From CAYQTE01 sp964420285 (GTDB taxonomy: Bacteria > Planctomycetota > Phycisphaerae > Tepidisphaerales > Tepidisphaeraceae), in the NCBI GenBank assembly GCA_964420285.1, contig CAYQTE010000017.1:18186-82185 (forward strand): DNA of 64,000 bases, in the 5' to 3' direction. The notes below the pieces were generated by a model, which saw only the letters and a program-made list of their open reading frames with translations, made no database searches and was not told where the DNA came from. Of this stretch, positions 1 through 8,748 are shown one piece after another (the stretch's first letter is position 1; each line of letters opens with the position of its first letter). A program made the position numbers and the translations under genes.

Positions 1-2106
1 GGCGCCGATGCGGGCGAAGAGCCGGTCGGCCACCCCCACCACCGCGCTGCGAGCGGGCACGAAACTGCCGATTTGCGCCATGATGACAATCAGGGCCGTC
101 TGGCGGATGAACGTGCTCTTGCCCGCCATGTTCGGGCCGGTGATCAGGTGCAGAGAATCGTCTTCATCGAACGTCAGATCGTTGGCCACGAACTGGCTGG
201 CAAGCTGCTGTTCGAGAACGGGATGCCGGCCGTCAATGATGGTGATGCGGCGATCCTCGGTGACGGTCGGGCGGCAATAGCGGCGCTCAATGGCCAGGCT
301 GGCCAGGCCGCACAGCACGTCGAGGCGCGCGATCTCGGCGGCCAGATCACCCAGCGAGGCCAGGTGCGGGAGCATGTCCTGACGGATGCGCTCGAAAAGC
401 TGCTGCTCGAGGGCGACCGACCGATCCCGGGCGGTCAGGGATTCGTGCTCGAATCGCTTGAGTTCCTCGGTGATGTAGCGCTCGGCGTTTTTGACGGTCT
501 GGCGGCGATTCCATTCCGGCGGCACCTTCTGCCGATGCGCGTCGGTGACCTCGATGTAATAGCCGAAGACCTTGTTGTATCCGACTTTGAGCGAGCTGAT
601 CCCGGTGGAAGCGGCCAGCGATGCCTGATGCTCGGCCAGCCATTGCTGGCCACTCTGGCCGATCTGGCGCAGGCGATCCAGTTCGGCGTCGAACCCTGAT
701 GCGATCACGCCGCCTTCGCGCAGGTGCGGGGCCGGATCGGCGGCGATGGCCCGCGACAGATACGCCGATCGCTCGTGGCAGAAATCCGCCATGGAGACAA
801 GTTCCGGCGCGACCACGGCCGCATCGCCCCAGGCGGCCAGACGTTCGATGAGCGGGCCGACCAATGCCAGGCTTTTTCCCAGCACCAGCAGATCGCGCGG
901 CGAGGCGCGGTTGACCGCGATTCGCGACAGCACACGCTCGATGTCGCACATGCCCTCGAGCTGCTTGCGAATCAGTGCCAATTCGTTCGGCGAGCGCGCC
1001 AATACCTCGATCGCCTGCTGCCGGGCCGTGATGTGTTGAATGTCCCGCAGCGGGAAACGCAGCCATTGGCGAAGCAGCCGGCCGCCCATGCTGGTGGCGG
1101 CGCGGTCGATGGCGGAAAGCAGCGAACCTTCGATGCCGCCGCCGCGGACGGTGCGTTCGATCTCCAGTCCGCGCGACGTGGCCGGATCGATGCTCAGGAA
1201 ATCCTCCAGCACATGCTTTCGCAGCGGACGCAGATGTTGCGATCCGCCCTTTTGCGTTTCCTGCAAATAGCACAGGACGGCCCCGGTGGCGGCGATGGCA
1301 GGATCGTCATCGGCGAATCCGAACCCGGCCGCTCCCAGCGCCTGCCATTGCCGCGCGATCTGCTCGCGGGCCTGATGGGCGGTGAATTGCCAAGCCGGCC
1401 GGACGGTGATGACCGGGCCGCCGTTGCCCTGGCGGATCAGCGCGGCCAGTTCGTGTTCCTGCCCGCTGGCCTTCTCCGGGACCAGCACTTCGGCCGGGCG
1501 CAGTCGCGCCAGTTCATCCAGCACGGCCTCCTGCTGGCCGCTGGTCGCCGCGGCCGTGCCGGTGGACAAATCCACCCACGCCAGCCCGACGGCGAATCCG
1601 CCGCCCTTGCTGATGCCCATCGACACGGCTGCCAGATAATTCTCCGACCGCCCGTCGAGAAGCGGCTCATCGGTGAGAGTTCCCGGCGTCATCAGGCGGA
1701 CGACATCGCGGCGGATCAGCCCCTTGGCCGCAGTTGAATCTTCGGCCTGTTCGCAAATGGCAACTTTGTACCCCGCGCGGATCATCCGCCGGAGATACCC
1801 ATCGACAGCGTGGAAGGGCACGCCGGCCATGGGAATCGCATCGGCCGCATCCAGCCCGCCGCGGCTGCGGGTGGTGAGCGCCACGCCCAGCACGCGATTG
1901 GCGAGTTTGGCGTCCTCCCAGAACATCTCATAGAAATCCCCCATGCGGAAAAAGAGGATGTAATCGGGATATTGAGCCTTGAACTGCTGATACTGCCGCA
2001 TCGCGGGGGAGAGCGCGGAGAGATCGGGGCGGATTGCGTGGCCCGTCGGCGCGGAGTCGCCTGCCTCGGGCGCTGCGGCCGGGCCATCGGGTCCATCACG
2101 ATTCAT
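1..2106 (-). CDS. mutS: DNA mismatch repair ATPase MutS (C-terminal part beyond the window)
   Basis: MutS recognises mismatches and small loops and recruits MutL. The first 702 codons are visible. The N-terminal mismatch-binding domain carries FFRMGDFYEMF (about residues 52-62), the Phe-x-Glu mismatch-reading region. Connector, core and clamp domains follow, and the ATPase Walker A motif GPNMAGKST is near residue 655. The reading frame is still open at base 1, so only the end of the ATPase domain and the dimerisation helices are missing. The ATG at 2106 is preferred because the protein then has a short acidic leader before the conserved domain. It lies 21 bp downstream of the methyltransferase stop, so mutS may be co-transcribed with the restriction-modification genes. 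Family assignment is certain. Confidence 0.97.
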   Translation of the reverse strand, partial: MNRDGPDGPAAAPEAGDSAPTGHAIRPDLSALSPAMRQYQQFKAQYPDYILFFRMGDFYEMFWEDAKLANRVLGVALTTRSRGGLDAADAIPMAGVPFHAVDGYLRRMIRAGYKVAICEQAEDSTAAKGLIRRDVVRLMTPGTLTDEPLLDGRSENYLAAVSMGISKGGGFAVGLAWVDLSTGTAAATSGQQEAVLDELARLRPAEVLVPEKASGQEHELAALIRQGNGGPVITVRPAWQFTAHQAREQIARQWQALGAAGFGFADDDPAIAATGAVLCYLQETQKGGSQHLRPLRKHVLEDFLSIDPATSRGLEIERTVRGGGIEGSLLSAIDRAATSMGGRLLRQWLRFPLRDIQHITARQQAIEVLARSPNELALIRKQLEGMCDIERVLSRIAVNRASPRDLLVLGKSLALVGPLIERLAAWGDAAVVAPELVSMADFCHERSAYLSRAIAADPAPHLREGGVIASGFDAELDRLRQIGQSGQQWLAEHQASLAASTGISSLKVGYNKVFGYYIEVTDAHRQKVPPEWNRRQTVKNAERYITEELKRFEHESLTARDRSVALEQQLFERIRQDMLPHLASLGDLAAEIARLDVLCGLASLAIERRYCRPTVTEDRRITIIDGRHPVLEQQLASQFVANDLTFDEDDSLHLITGPNMAGKSTFIRQTALIVIMAQIGSFVPARSAVVGVADRLFARIGA

Positions 2107-2127
2107 CGGATCGTCGCTTCTCACGGT

Positions 2128-3075
2128 TCACACAAAGAGCAGGGGTTCTGGAGGCTTGTCGCGGGCAACACCCGGCTTGGCACTGTCCGTGGCAAGCCGA
2201 CGTTGTATGAGATCGATGTAGGACGGCTCGATCTCGACGCCGATGTAGGGATAGCCCAGGTTCCTGGCCGCCAGAAGGGTTGTTCCGCTGCCGGCGAAAG
2301 GATCGAGAATAACGTTACGCGGAGAAGGGGGAACTAGCAGCGTAATGAGTTTCTTCATCAGGGACAGGGGCTTGATCGTACAGTGTCCGTCAAAATCATC
2401 GCATGGTTCGCGCTGAAAACCCTCCAGAATATTCGATTGGAATGCGCCGTCATGGTCTCTTGTGTAATAGAGTCCCAGGCCGGTCGCCCTCAATGTCTCA
2501 ACATGATTGTTGATCAGCGGCTTTTGCACCAGAACGATCGCCTCCCATTCGTTACGAAAGCAACTATGCCAGCCCCGCCACTGCGGTGCCGCGGCGTCTC
2601 CCAACTTCAACAGCTTCCGCGACAGGTTGAGCCCCTTGGGTATTCCTGAATGCCGGCGAAAGACCAGACAGTCCTTGGTATAGAATCCGGCATCCTCCAG
2701 TGCCACCTGTATGTGCGCAGCCGTGCGGTTGCTGCTGAATACCGCGACTGGCGCGCCCGCCTTGCACACGCGGAATAATTCTGCCGTCCACTGTGTACAC
2801 CACTGGCGATATTCGAGGATGTTGTCCCGATTTCTCTTGTACCATCGCTCGTTGCGCACTCCGCCTGCCAGACCGCTGCCATAGGGGATGTTTTTCACGA
2901 GCGTTCTTGATTCCTTGATGCGATCCAAACGTCGCTTCACTTCGCCGTGGTCCCATTTGCGCCCGATAAACTCGTAGTTGTACGGCGGGTCGGTCAGGCA
3001 GGCCGCAATGGACCGGGGCGGAATCTCCTTGAGGATCTCCCGACAGTCGCCAAGATGGATTGAATTGGTCACCAT
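2128..3075 (-). CDS. DNA methyltransferase of a type II restriction-modification pair
   Basis: A 315-residue S-adenosylmethionine-dependent DNA methyltransferase that would protect the host from the neighbouring nuclease. The catalytic motif DPPYNYEF is at about residues 32-39 and the AdoMet-binding motif DPFAGSGTT is near residue 264. With catalysis first and AdoMet binding last, this is the beta-class permutation, with the target-recognition region in between (about 70-230). A DPPY catalytic motif is most usual in N6-adenine enzymes, but N4-cytosine cannot be excluded. It lies 14 bp downstream of the endonuclease gene and 21 bp upstream of mutS on the same strand. Recognition sequence cannot be read from the sequence. 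Confidence 0.9.
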   Translation of the reverse strand: MVTNSIHLGDCREILKEIPPRSIAACLTDPPYNYEFIGRKWDHGEVKRRLDRIKESRTLVKNIPYGSGLAGGVRNERWYKRNRDNILEYRQWCTQWTAELFRVCKAGAPVAVFSSNRTAAHIQVALEDAGFYTKDCLVFRRHSGIPKGLNLSRKLLKLGDAAAPQWRGWHSCFRNEWEAIVLVQKPLINNHVETLRATGLGLYYTRDHDGAFQSNILEGFQREPCDDFDGHCTIKPLSLMKKLITLLVPPSPRNVILDPFAGSGTTLLAARNLGYPYIGVEIEPSYIDLIQRRLATDSAKPGVARDKPPEPLLFV

Positions 3076-3089
3076 GAAGCAATTCCGTG

Positions 3090-3656
3090 TCAGCGTTCGA
3101 TGAGAAGCTCGCCCGATGCTTTGACCCGCCGCAACCAGGATTCGAGGTCAAATCGCGTTCTTTCCCCGATGTATTGGAAGCTCTCGTCGGCCGTCAACAC
3201 CGTCCAGCCGCCCTGCACACACGCAGTTATTGCCGCCTTCAGGTTGTCGCGGCGAAGAAAGAGTAAGACCGGGCGATAGCCCTTTTCGACTAGAAGCTTT
3301 CCGTACGTCCTGAATTTCTTCAGCGTGCCAGAGTCGCCCGATCCGACCCGATATTTCGTGTCGATCGCGTCAGCGCCCAGCCGGCAGTCGCACGGCTCGT
3401 CAGCGCCCAGCCGTAGTGGAGGAGCGAAGTCCTTGCATGTCAGCGTGAAGAGCGTAACGACCAGAACCTGCCAGCACATGCCAAGCTCACGACCCCAATA
3501 CTGGCGATTCTCCCGCTTGAGTCCGGGCGTAATGCCGAAAGCATCCATCAGCGGGTCCAGATCATTTCCGTTTCCGCCGTAGGTCTTTGCAGCAAAGCTG
3601 CTTTTGTAACCGCTGGCGATGTGAAGTAAATGCGCTTCCAGGTTTGACTGATTCAT
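3090..3656 (-). CDS. probable type II restriction endonuclease (PD-(D/E)xK type)
   Basis: A 188-residue protein directly upstream of the methyltransferase. The segment AIDTKYRVGSGDSGTLKKF (about residues 97-115) has the D-x-K spacing of a PD-(D/E)xK nuclease core, with an acidic residue upstream in WGRELG (about 54-59). The start at 3656 is the methionine of MNQSNLEAH; a longer reading from 3701 adds an unlikely arginine-rich leader. Oddity: just before the catalytic motif, RLGAD occurs twice, matching a 16-bp exact direct repeat (3368-3383 and 3398-3413) with a 30-bp period, so ten residues look tandemly duplicated. An ApaLI-like family is one possibility, offered only as a hypothesis. Nuclease identity rests mainly on motif and context. 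Confidence 0.72.
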   Translation of the reverse strand: MNQSNLEAHLLHIASGYKSSFAAKTYGGNGNDLDPLMDAFGITPGLKRENRQYWGRELGMCWQVLVVTLFTLTCKDFAPPLRLGADEPCDCRLGADAIDTKYRVGSGDSGTLKKFRTYGKLLVEKGYRPVLLFLRRDNLKAAITACVQGGWTVLTADESFQYIGERTRFDLESWLRRVKASGELLIER

Positions 3657-3960
3657 CCGTAAACCTCGTGGACAACATCGCGCCGCTCGCCGGGCCGGCA
3701 AGCCCGGTGGTCAAACAGGGCTCGCCAAACTCGACTTTAACCGATCGGCAGCCGGCTGTCAGGACCGGTCAATGCATCCGACGACCTCCGAGCGGGCGCC
3801 GGCGAGATACGGCGCCAACTGCACCGAACCGCCAAATGACTCAATCGCATCGCAAATTGCCGAACTTGCAAATCCATCCCCGTCGTTTGCCCCGCCCGCC
3901 CTCATGGGTTAAGACATCCGCTCGGATCGAACCGGCCACATCGCGGCCGTGGGCAGGCTT
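3657..3960. other. intergenic region upstream of the R-M pair and mscS-like gene
   Basis: This divergent spacer of 304 bp contains no convincing coding frame. A short GC-rich hairpin (CCGGGC pairing with GCCCGG, about 3697-3713) lies near the endonuclease start. Promoters for both directions should lie here, but I cannot place them. Confidence 0.5.
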
Positions 3961-5508
3961 ATGAGCTATTTGTACAGGTTAGCGGATACGGCCGGCGGGA
4001 AGGCGGTGTTGACGTCGACCATTCTCAGCTTCACCGTCATCGCCCTGCTGCTGGCGATCTACGATCCGGCGTCGCGCTCGCGGCAGAGGGCGGCGGTGGC
4101 GCTGTTCCTGCTGTCGCTGGCCGGTTTGTGCGTGGCGGCGGCGACGGCGATGCGGAACGGGACGGAAAACGGCCTGTACTTGTGGCTTACGGCGACGTCG
4201 CATTTTCTGCACATTGTCGCCATCATCACCGTGGCCGGTGTGTTCATATTCGATCTGGTTCTCAACAGGATCCATCTCAAGCCGCCGGCCATCCTGTGCG
4301 ATCTGATCCTGGCCGCCGCGTACCTGGTGGCGGCGGTGTTCTGCCTCAGCACCGCCAATGTCAACGTCAGCGGACTGATAACGGCCAGCGCGGTGGTGAC
4401 GGCGGTGATCGGGTTCTCGTTGCAGGACACGCTGGGGAACGTCATGGGAGGCGTGGCGATCCAGCTCGAGCGCACGATCGCCGTGGGAGACTGGATCAAG
4501 GTGGACAATCACGTCGGCATGGTCAAGGAAATCCGCTGGCGGCAGACGTCGATCGAAACCGGCGACTGGGACACCATCGTCATCCCCAACAGTGTGCTGA
4601 TGAAGAACGTGGTGCAGGTCTTCAGCCGCAAGGCCGGCCAGCCGCGCGTGCATCGCCAGACGTTGACGTTCAACGTCGAACTCAACCACGCTCCAAATCT
4701 GATTATCGAAACGGTCGAGACGGCGTTGCGCCAGGAGGCGATGCCCTGCGTCGCGACGGCGCCGCCGCCGGGTTGCATGCTGGGCCGGTACGAATCGAGC
4801 TACGCGACGTACGTGATCCAGTATTGGCTGACGAACCAGGACGAGGACGACGCGACCGACTCGCTGATCCGCTCGCGCGTCTGGTACGCGCTGCACCGGA
4901 TCGGAATTGAAATGTCGATTCCGTCGATCCGGCAGTTCCAGGTCAACGCCGAACAACACCGCCAGCACAGGGAATCGCTGGAAAGCCAGCAACGGCTGGC
5001 GGCGCTGGAGGCGGTGACGCTGTTTGGGCCGCTGGCGCCCGAGGAGCGCGCCATGACGGCCCAGCGGCTGAAGCTCTGCCAGTTCGCCCGCGGGGAGTCA
5101 ATGATCCGCCAGGGCGCTGAGGGCGATTCGCTGTTCATCATCCTGCGCGGCCAGGCGGCGGTGCGCGTGGCCGTCGAGGGTCACGATGCCACTCAGGCCG
5201 TGGCCGTGCTCACGGACGGGGATTTCTTCGGCGAGATGGGGCTGATGACCGGCGACCGGCGCTCGGCGACGGTGGTGGCGCTGTCGGATGTCGATTGCTA
5301 CAAGCTGGACAAGGCCGGTTTTCACGACATCCTGGCGCGACGGCCGAAGATCGCCGAGGAGATGAGCGATCTGCTGGCGCGACGGCGGGTTGAGCTGGAA
5401 GCGGTGCGGGAGAATCTTTCGGAAGAGGCGCGACGGCAGCGCGTGCAGAAGACCAAGGGGGACTTGCTGGGGAAGATCCGGAGATTTTTCGGATTGGAAT
5501 CTGCGTAG
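3961..5508 (+). CDS. MscS-family mechanosensitive channel with C-terminal cyclic-nucleotide-binding domain
   Basis: A 515-residue inner-membrane protein. About four hydrophobic segments occupy residues 15-145. The MscS pore and beta domain follow (GFSLQDTLGNVMGG, then ERTIAVGDWIKV and the VIPNS segment), as in small-conductance channels that release solutes during hypo-osmotic shock. After a linker with helical character (about 320-370), residues 375-490 form a cNMP-binding fold with the phosphate-cassette-like stretch GDFFGEMGLMTGDRRSATV. MscS-CNB fusions are known as cyclic-nucleotide-gated channels of the bCNG type. The start at 3961 (MSYLYRL) is preferred over an in-frame ATG at 3949. It converges with the KimA-like transporter; both bear on osmotic and ion homeostasis, but a shared pathway is an inference. 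Confidence 0.9.
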   Translation: MSYLYRLADTAGGKAVLTSTILSFTVIALLLAIYDPASRSRQRAAVALFLLSLAGLCVAAATAMRNGTENGLYLWLTATSHFLHIVAIITVAGVFIFDLVLNRIHLKPPAILCDLILAAAYLVAAVFCLSTANVNVSGLITASAVVTAVIGFSLQDTLGNVMGGVAIQLERTIAVGDWIKVDNHVGMVKEIRWRQTSIETGDWDTIVIPNSVLMKNVVQVFSRKAGQPRVHRQTLTFNVELNHAPNLIIETVETALRQEAMPCVATAPPPGCMLGRYESSYATYVIQYWLTNQDEDDATDSLIRSRVWYALHRIGIEMSIPSIRQFQVNAEQHRQHRESLESQQRLAALEAVTLFGPLAPEERAMTAQRLKLCQFARGESMIRQGAEGDSLFIILRGQAAVRVAVEGHDATQAVAVLTDGDFFGEMGLMTGDRRSATVVALSDVDCYKLDKAGFHDILARRPKIAEEMSDLLARRRVELEAVRENLSEEARRQRVQKTKGDLLGKIRRFFGLESA

Positions 5509-5572
5509 GATCCGCACCGCGGGCCGCGAATATCAAGAGCGACGACAGGCGTCCGCGGCACGGACCCCGCAA

Positions 5573-7945
5573 TCACGTTTGCAATTCATAGCGCATTTCC
5601 ACCTGCGGTCCGACGATGCGGACAATCATGTCGCGAGAAAGACCCTTGTATTGCGGGTCGGCGGTCGCGCTGCCCCAGGCCATGGCGAACTGTTCGAGCT
5701 GGGCCTCGGCGTACTGTTTTTCGGAAACGCCCAGGACGACTTCGGTGACACCCAGGTCGCGTGCGGCCGTGGCGATAGCGAACAGGGGGTTGTTGGTCGG
5801 CAAAACCACCGGGTGAATCTGCTTTCCGATCTCTTCGGAGACGGTGACGATCTGGGTGAGGAGTTTGCGGTCCTCGTCGTTGATGGTGGTTTCGTTGTCG
5901 GTGACGCCCTGGGTGAGAGCGGGAAGAACCTTGCAGGTGACGACGACGACGTCGCGGGCGTCGGTGTCGATTTCACGCAGGACTTTCTCCAGCACCGGGA
6001 GGCTTCGCGGGCCGCGGGCGGCGATGAGCAGCGGCTTGGGATGGGTCAGGCCGAGCGTTGCCACAGACAACTCGTCGCTGTTGCGTTCATTGAACTGTTC
6101 GAGGTGCTCGTGATGGCCGTTGCCACCCCGGCGGCGATGGGAAATCTGTTCGAGAATGACGAACACCGCCAGGAAGACGATGGTAAACCCGACGCCCCAG
6201 ATGGTCGCGGTCTTCTTGGTCGCCAGATTCACCAGGGCCGTGCTGAGCAACACCAGGAAGATAATGACGATTCCGATGGGCAGGTCGATCTGCCGGCCGT
6301 CGGGGAGGTGCTTGCGGACGTTGAGTGGAACCTCGTATTGACGTGGCGACTTGTCCTTGAAGCGGAGAACGACCATGGCAAGGGTCTTGAAAACGAACGA
6401 CCAGATCACGCCAAAGGCGTAGGCTTCGCCGAGGGTATCGACGTCGCCCCAGCTCAGGATGATGGTGGCCAACTGCATGACGGTGACCAGATTGATCAGC
6501 CGGTGCGTGGTTCCGAAGCGCTTCTGCGGATGCAGGAACCAGGGGGTGAGAACACCGTCCTCCGCCAGGCGATTGAGCACGCCGTTGGAGCCGACGATGC
6601 TGGTGTTGACGGCGCCGGCCAGGATAAGGAAGCCAACGAAAACCACAAAACACTCGACGACGATCTTGAGCCAGGATGGTCCGGACAGGAAATGGACCAG
6701 GCCGTTGATCAGATTGTCGCGGTAGGTGCCGTCATCGCGTTCGACGTGCTCGTGGTTGGGATCGACGACTTTGATTTCGCTCGTCGTGTTGACCGTGACA
6801 TCTCCGGTGGCGGCGTCGGTAGTGCGATTCAGCACAAAGCCCCACAAGCCGGTGCGGCCATCGGGGGCCTTGCCGTTTTGCAGGTAGTTGACCTCGACGT
6901 AATCGACGCCGACGGTATCAGGGGCGTGGCCGTTGAGCACAACCTCGGTCTTGACCCGCATGCCGTCGGGAATGATGAGCACGGCAAAGAAGCTGACCAG
7001 GCTGGTCAGGAGCATCGAATACATGAAGATGACAAATCCGGTGCGGAGAAGATTCTTGAGCTTGGGGGCTTCGATTTCGCGGTTGACCTGGGCGAGCGAT
7101 TCTTCGCCGCTCATGGCCAAAAGCGTGTGGCCGAAGGCGATGATGATGCCCAGCGTGCCGACGAGGCGCGGAAGATGCTCAAGCCAGCCCTTGCTCGATT
7201 CGGCGACAACCGGCGGCAGCGGCGCCGGCCGGGTTGCGGTATCGGTGAAGACCGGCGTCATCGGCGGCATGTGCAGCCCGCTGCGGTGCAGGTAGAGGGT
7301 GATCAGGCTCCAGACGATCACGATAACGCTCATGACCGTCGTCCACTGCATGATGCGCAGGGCTTTGTCGCTGGATTCGTGGATGCCGATGATGTTGGTG
7401 CGCCAGAAGTAAATCGTGATCAGAATGGCGATCACAACCGTGATCGTATTGATCGTTTTGGCAAAATTGTCGTGTTGAAGAATCGGATGGCCGTTGTGGA
7501 CGTTGAGCAGGTTGATCATGTCGAAGAACAACCCGACGATGTATTGCCCGGCCGAGACGGCGCTGATCGGGCCGGTCAGGACGTAATCGAACATGAGGGC
7601 GGATACCGAGAGTTTGGCGAGGCTGCCGCCCATGGCTTCCTTGACCACGCGGTAGACGCCGCCGCGTGTGAACATGGTGCAGGATTCGACGTAGACGGCC
7701 CGGACGGCGTAGCTGAAGAGCATCACGCCGAGAATGAACCAGGGCGCGGCCTTGCCGACGGCCTGTTCGCTGATGCCGCCGATGTAATAGGCGGTGCTGG
7801 CCAGATCGCACAGGACAATGGCGGCCGCTCGCCAAAAGCTGATGAAGGCGAGTGCGACGCTGGAGACGACAAGGACGTTGATCTTGTTGCCGCGCGATTC
7901 AGCAATGCTCGCAACATCGATGTCGGACGGGCGTGGAGGAGTCAT
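5573..7945 (-). CDS. APC-superfamily transporter with C-terminal soluble domain, KimA-like (probable K+ importer)
   Basis: A 790-residue membrane protein. The N-terminal part has the APC fold, about twelve transmembrane segments, with a TM3-TM4-like stretch TRGGVYRVVKEAMGG followed by FDYVLTGPISAVSAGQYI. A large hydrophilic insert (about 335-430) lies between two membrane segments. A soluble C-terminal region from about residue 610 resembles the cytoplasmic universal-stress-like domain of KimA (formerly YdaO) of Bacillus subtilis, which imports potassium. The start ATG at 7945 has AAGGCTCC upstream; a longer reading from 8002 is unlikely. A ydaO-type c-di-AMP riboswitch lies about 170 bp upstream on the same strand, which strongly favours a potassium or osmolyte role over generic amino-acid uptake. 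Substrate is inferred. Confidence 0.85.
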   Translation of the reverse strand: MTPPRPSDIDVASIAESRGNKINVLVVSSVALAFISFWRAAAIVLCDLASTAYYIGGISEQAVGKAAPWFILGVMLFSYAVRAVYVESCTMFTRGGVYRVVKEAMGGSLAKLSVSALMFDYVLTGPISAVSAGQYIVGLFFDMINLLNVHNGHPILQHDNFAKTINTITVVIAILITIYFWRTNIIGIHESSDKALRIMQWTTVMSVIVIVWSLITLYLHRSGLHMPPMTPVFTDTATRPAPLPPVVAESSKGWLEHLPRLVGTLGIIIAFGHTLLAMSGEESLAQVNREIEAPKLKNLLRTGFVIFMYSMLLTSLVSFFAVLIIPDGMRVKTEVVLNGHAPDTVGVDYVEVNYLQNGKAPDGRTGLWGFVLNRTTDAATGDVTVNTTSEIKVVDPNHEHVERDDGTYRDNLINGLVHFLSGPSWLKIVVECFVVFVGFLILAGAVNTSIVGSNGVLNRLAEDGVLTPWFLHPQKRFGTTHRLINLVTVMQLATIILSWGDVDTLGEAYAFGVIWSFVFKTLAMVVLRFKDKSPRQYEVPLNVRKHLPDGRQIDLPIGIVIIFLVLLSTALVNLATKKTATIWGVGFTIVFLAVFVILEQISHRRRGGNGHHEHLEQFNERNSDELSVATLGLTHPKPLLIAARGPRSLPVLEKVLREIDTDARDVVVVTCKVLPALTQGVTDNETTINDEDRKLLTQIVTVSEEIGKQIHPVVLPTNNPLFAIATAARDLGVTEVVLGVSEKQYAEAQLEQFAMAWGSATADPQYKGLSRDMIVRIVGPQVEMRYELQT

Positions 7946-8114
7946 AGCAAGGAGCCTTCTGGTCCGGCCCGCACAGGGGCAAATCGCGTGCCAGCCGTGC
8001 AACAGGCCAAGGCATTTGGGCGATGGCGCAGGGTCGGCGGTCGCGGCGTGGACCGTTTCAAATACTAATGGGGAGGTGCGCTTGGTTTTCGGGCATGCGG
8101 GCCCGGCTGCGTCT

Positions 8115-8305
8115 GTTCCCTTTCACATGCCGGCGAGGTTAGCTGACGGGCTGGGCGATGAAAGTCACCCTCGGCCAAATTGGCCGATTTGCCCCTGCCG
8201 TCCGCAGGGCCTTTGGCTCCTGGTCCGACGTCGCGGGACACAGATCCCGCGTTGGGTTCCCCGCGCCTCGACGCGTGCCACAAATCGAGGCTTAGGCGGT
8301 CATAA
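8115..8305 (-). promoter_or_regulatory. c-di-AMP riboswitch (ydaO-yuaA type)
   Basis: Read on the minus strand, this leader has the two conserved blocks of the ydaO aptamer: GGGGAACCCAA at about 8251-8261 and CCCGTCAGCTAACCTCGCC at about 8132-8150. Between them lie CCCGCG hairpin arms and a GGGTGA element near 8165. The 5' part CGCCTAAGCCTCGA can pair with a downstream TCGAGGCG. It precedes the KimA-like transporter gene, the classic target. In Bacillus, c-di-AMP binding switches the potassium importer off; the same logic is expected here. I see no clear terminator T-run before the start codon, so control may act on translation or at a less obvious site. Nothing else is recognised in 7946-8114 or 8306-8502. 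Confidence 0.85.
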
Positions 8306-8502
8306 GGGTCGCAAATATAGGGCCGGGAAGCGGCGTGTCAAGAAATGGGCGGATCACAGCGTCTTGGCCGATCAGCCACACCGCCCGCGTGTGACTGCTG
8401 TACCTGTGCTCAGATCTGAGTACGTGATGACAGAGTAAGTGACTGTGCCTTATCGAGTTACGTGTTCCTGGATATCGGCTCGCACCGCCACCGGATCGGC
8501 AG

Positions 8503-8733
8503 TCATGAGACCTTTTTCTGCGAGCACTTGGCCCACCAGACCAGTCCGAGCAATATCAATCCGAACAGCAGCAGGGCCGATCCCCAGCAGAGATTGACGT
8601 TGATGCCCAGCGAGTGATCTTTGTACATCTGGTCGCCGTTGGTCATGACCCCGAAGATCGCGATCATCGCGCCAATGATGCAGAACATCAGGCCCATTGG
8701 GAGACGAATATCCATTCCAGAAGAGCTAGCCAT
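8503..8733 (-). CDS. small two-helix membrane protein next to SSS symporter
   Basis: A 76-residue protein with two hydrophobic segments (about 13-30 and 49-67), ending in a basic tail. It starts 15 bp after the symporter stop and is almost certainly co-transcribed with it. No family is recognised. The tight coupling suggests a small accessory subunit or assembly factor for the transporter, by analogy with small partners of other membrane carriers; this is inference from position only. Confidence 0.7.
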   Translation of the reverse strand: MASSSGMDIRLPMGLMFCIIGAMIAIFGVMTNGDQMYKDHSLGINVNLCWGSALLLFGLILLGLVWWAKCSQKKVS

Positions 8734-8748
8734 GAAACGTACCTCGTA

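Noticed and set aside
73..1737. Long plus-strand reading frames opposite mutS
   Set aside because: They are antisense to a confidently identified MutS; residue composition is that of a shadow frame, and no family features are visible.
5390..8068. An 892-codon plus-strand frame across the transporter region
   Set aside because: It is antisense to the KimA-like gene and rich in Asp/Gly/Val as expected from the complement of membrane codons; no domain is recognisable.
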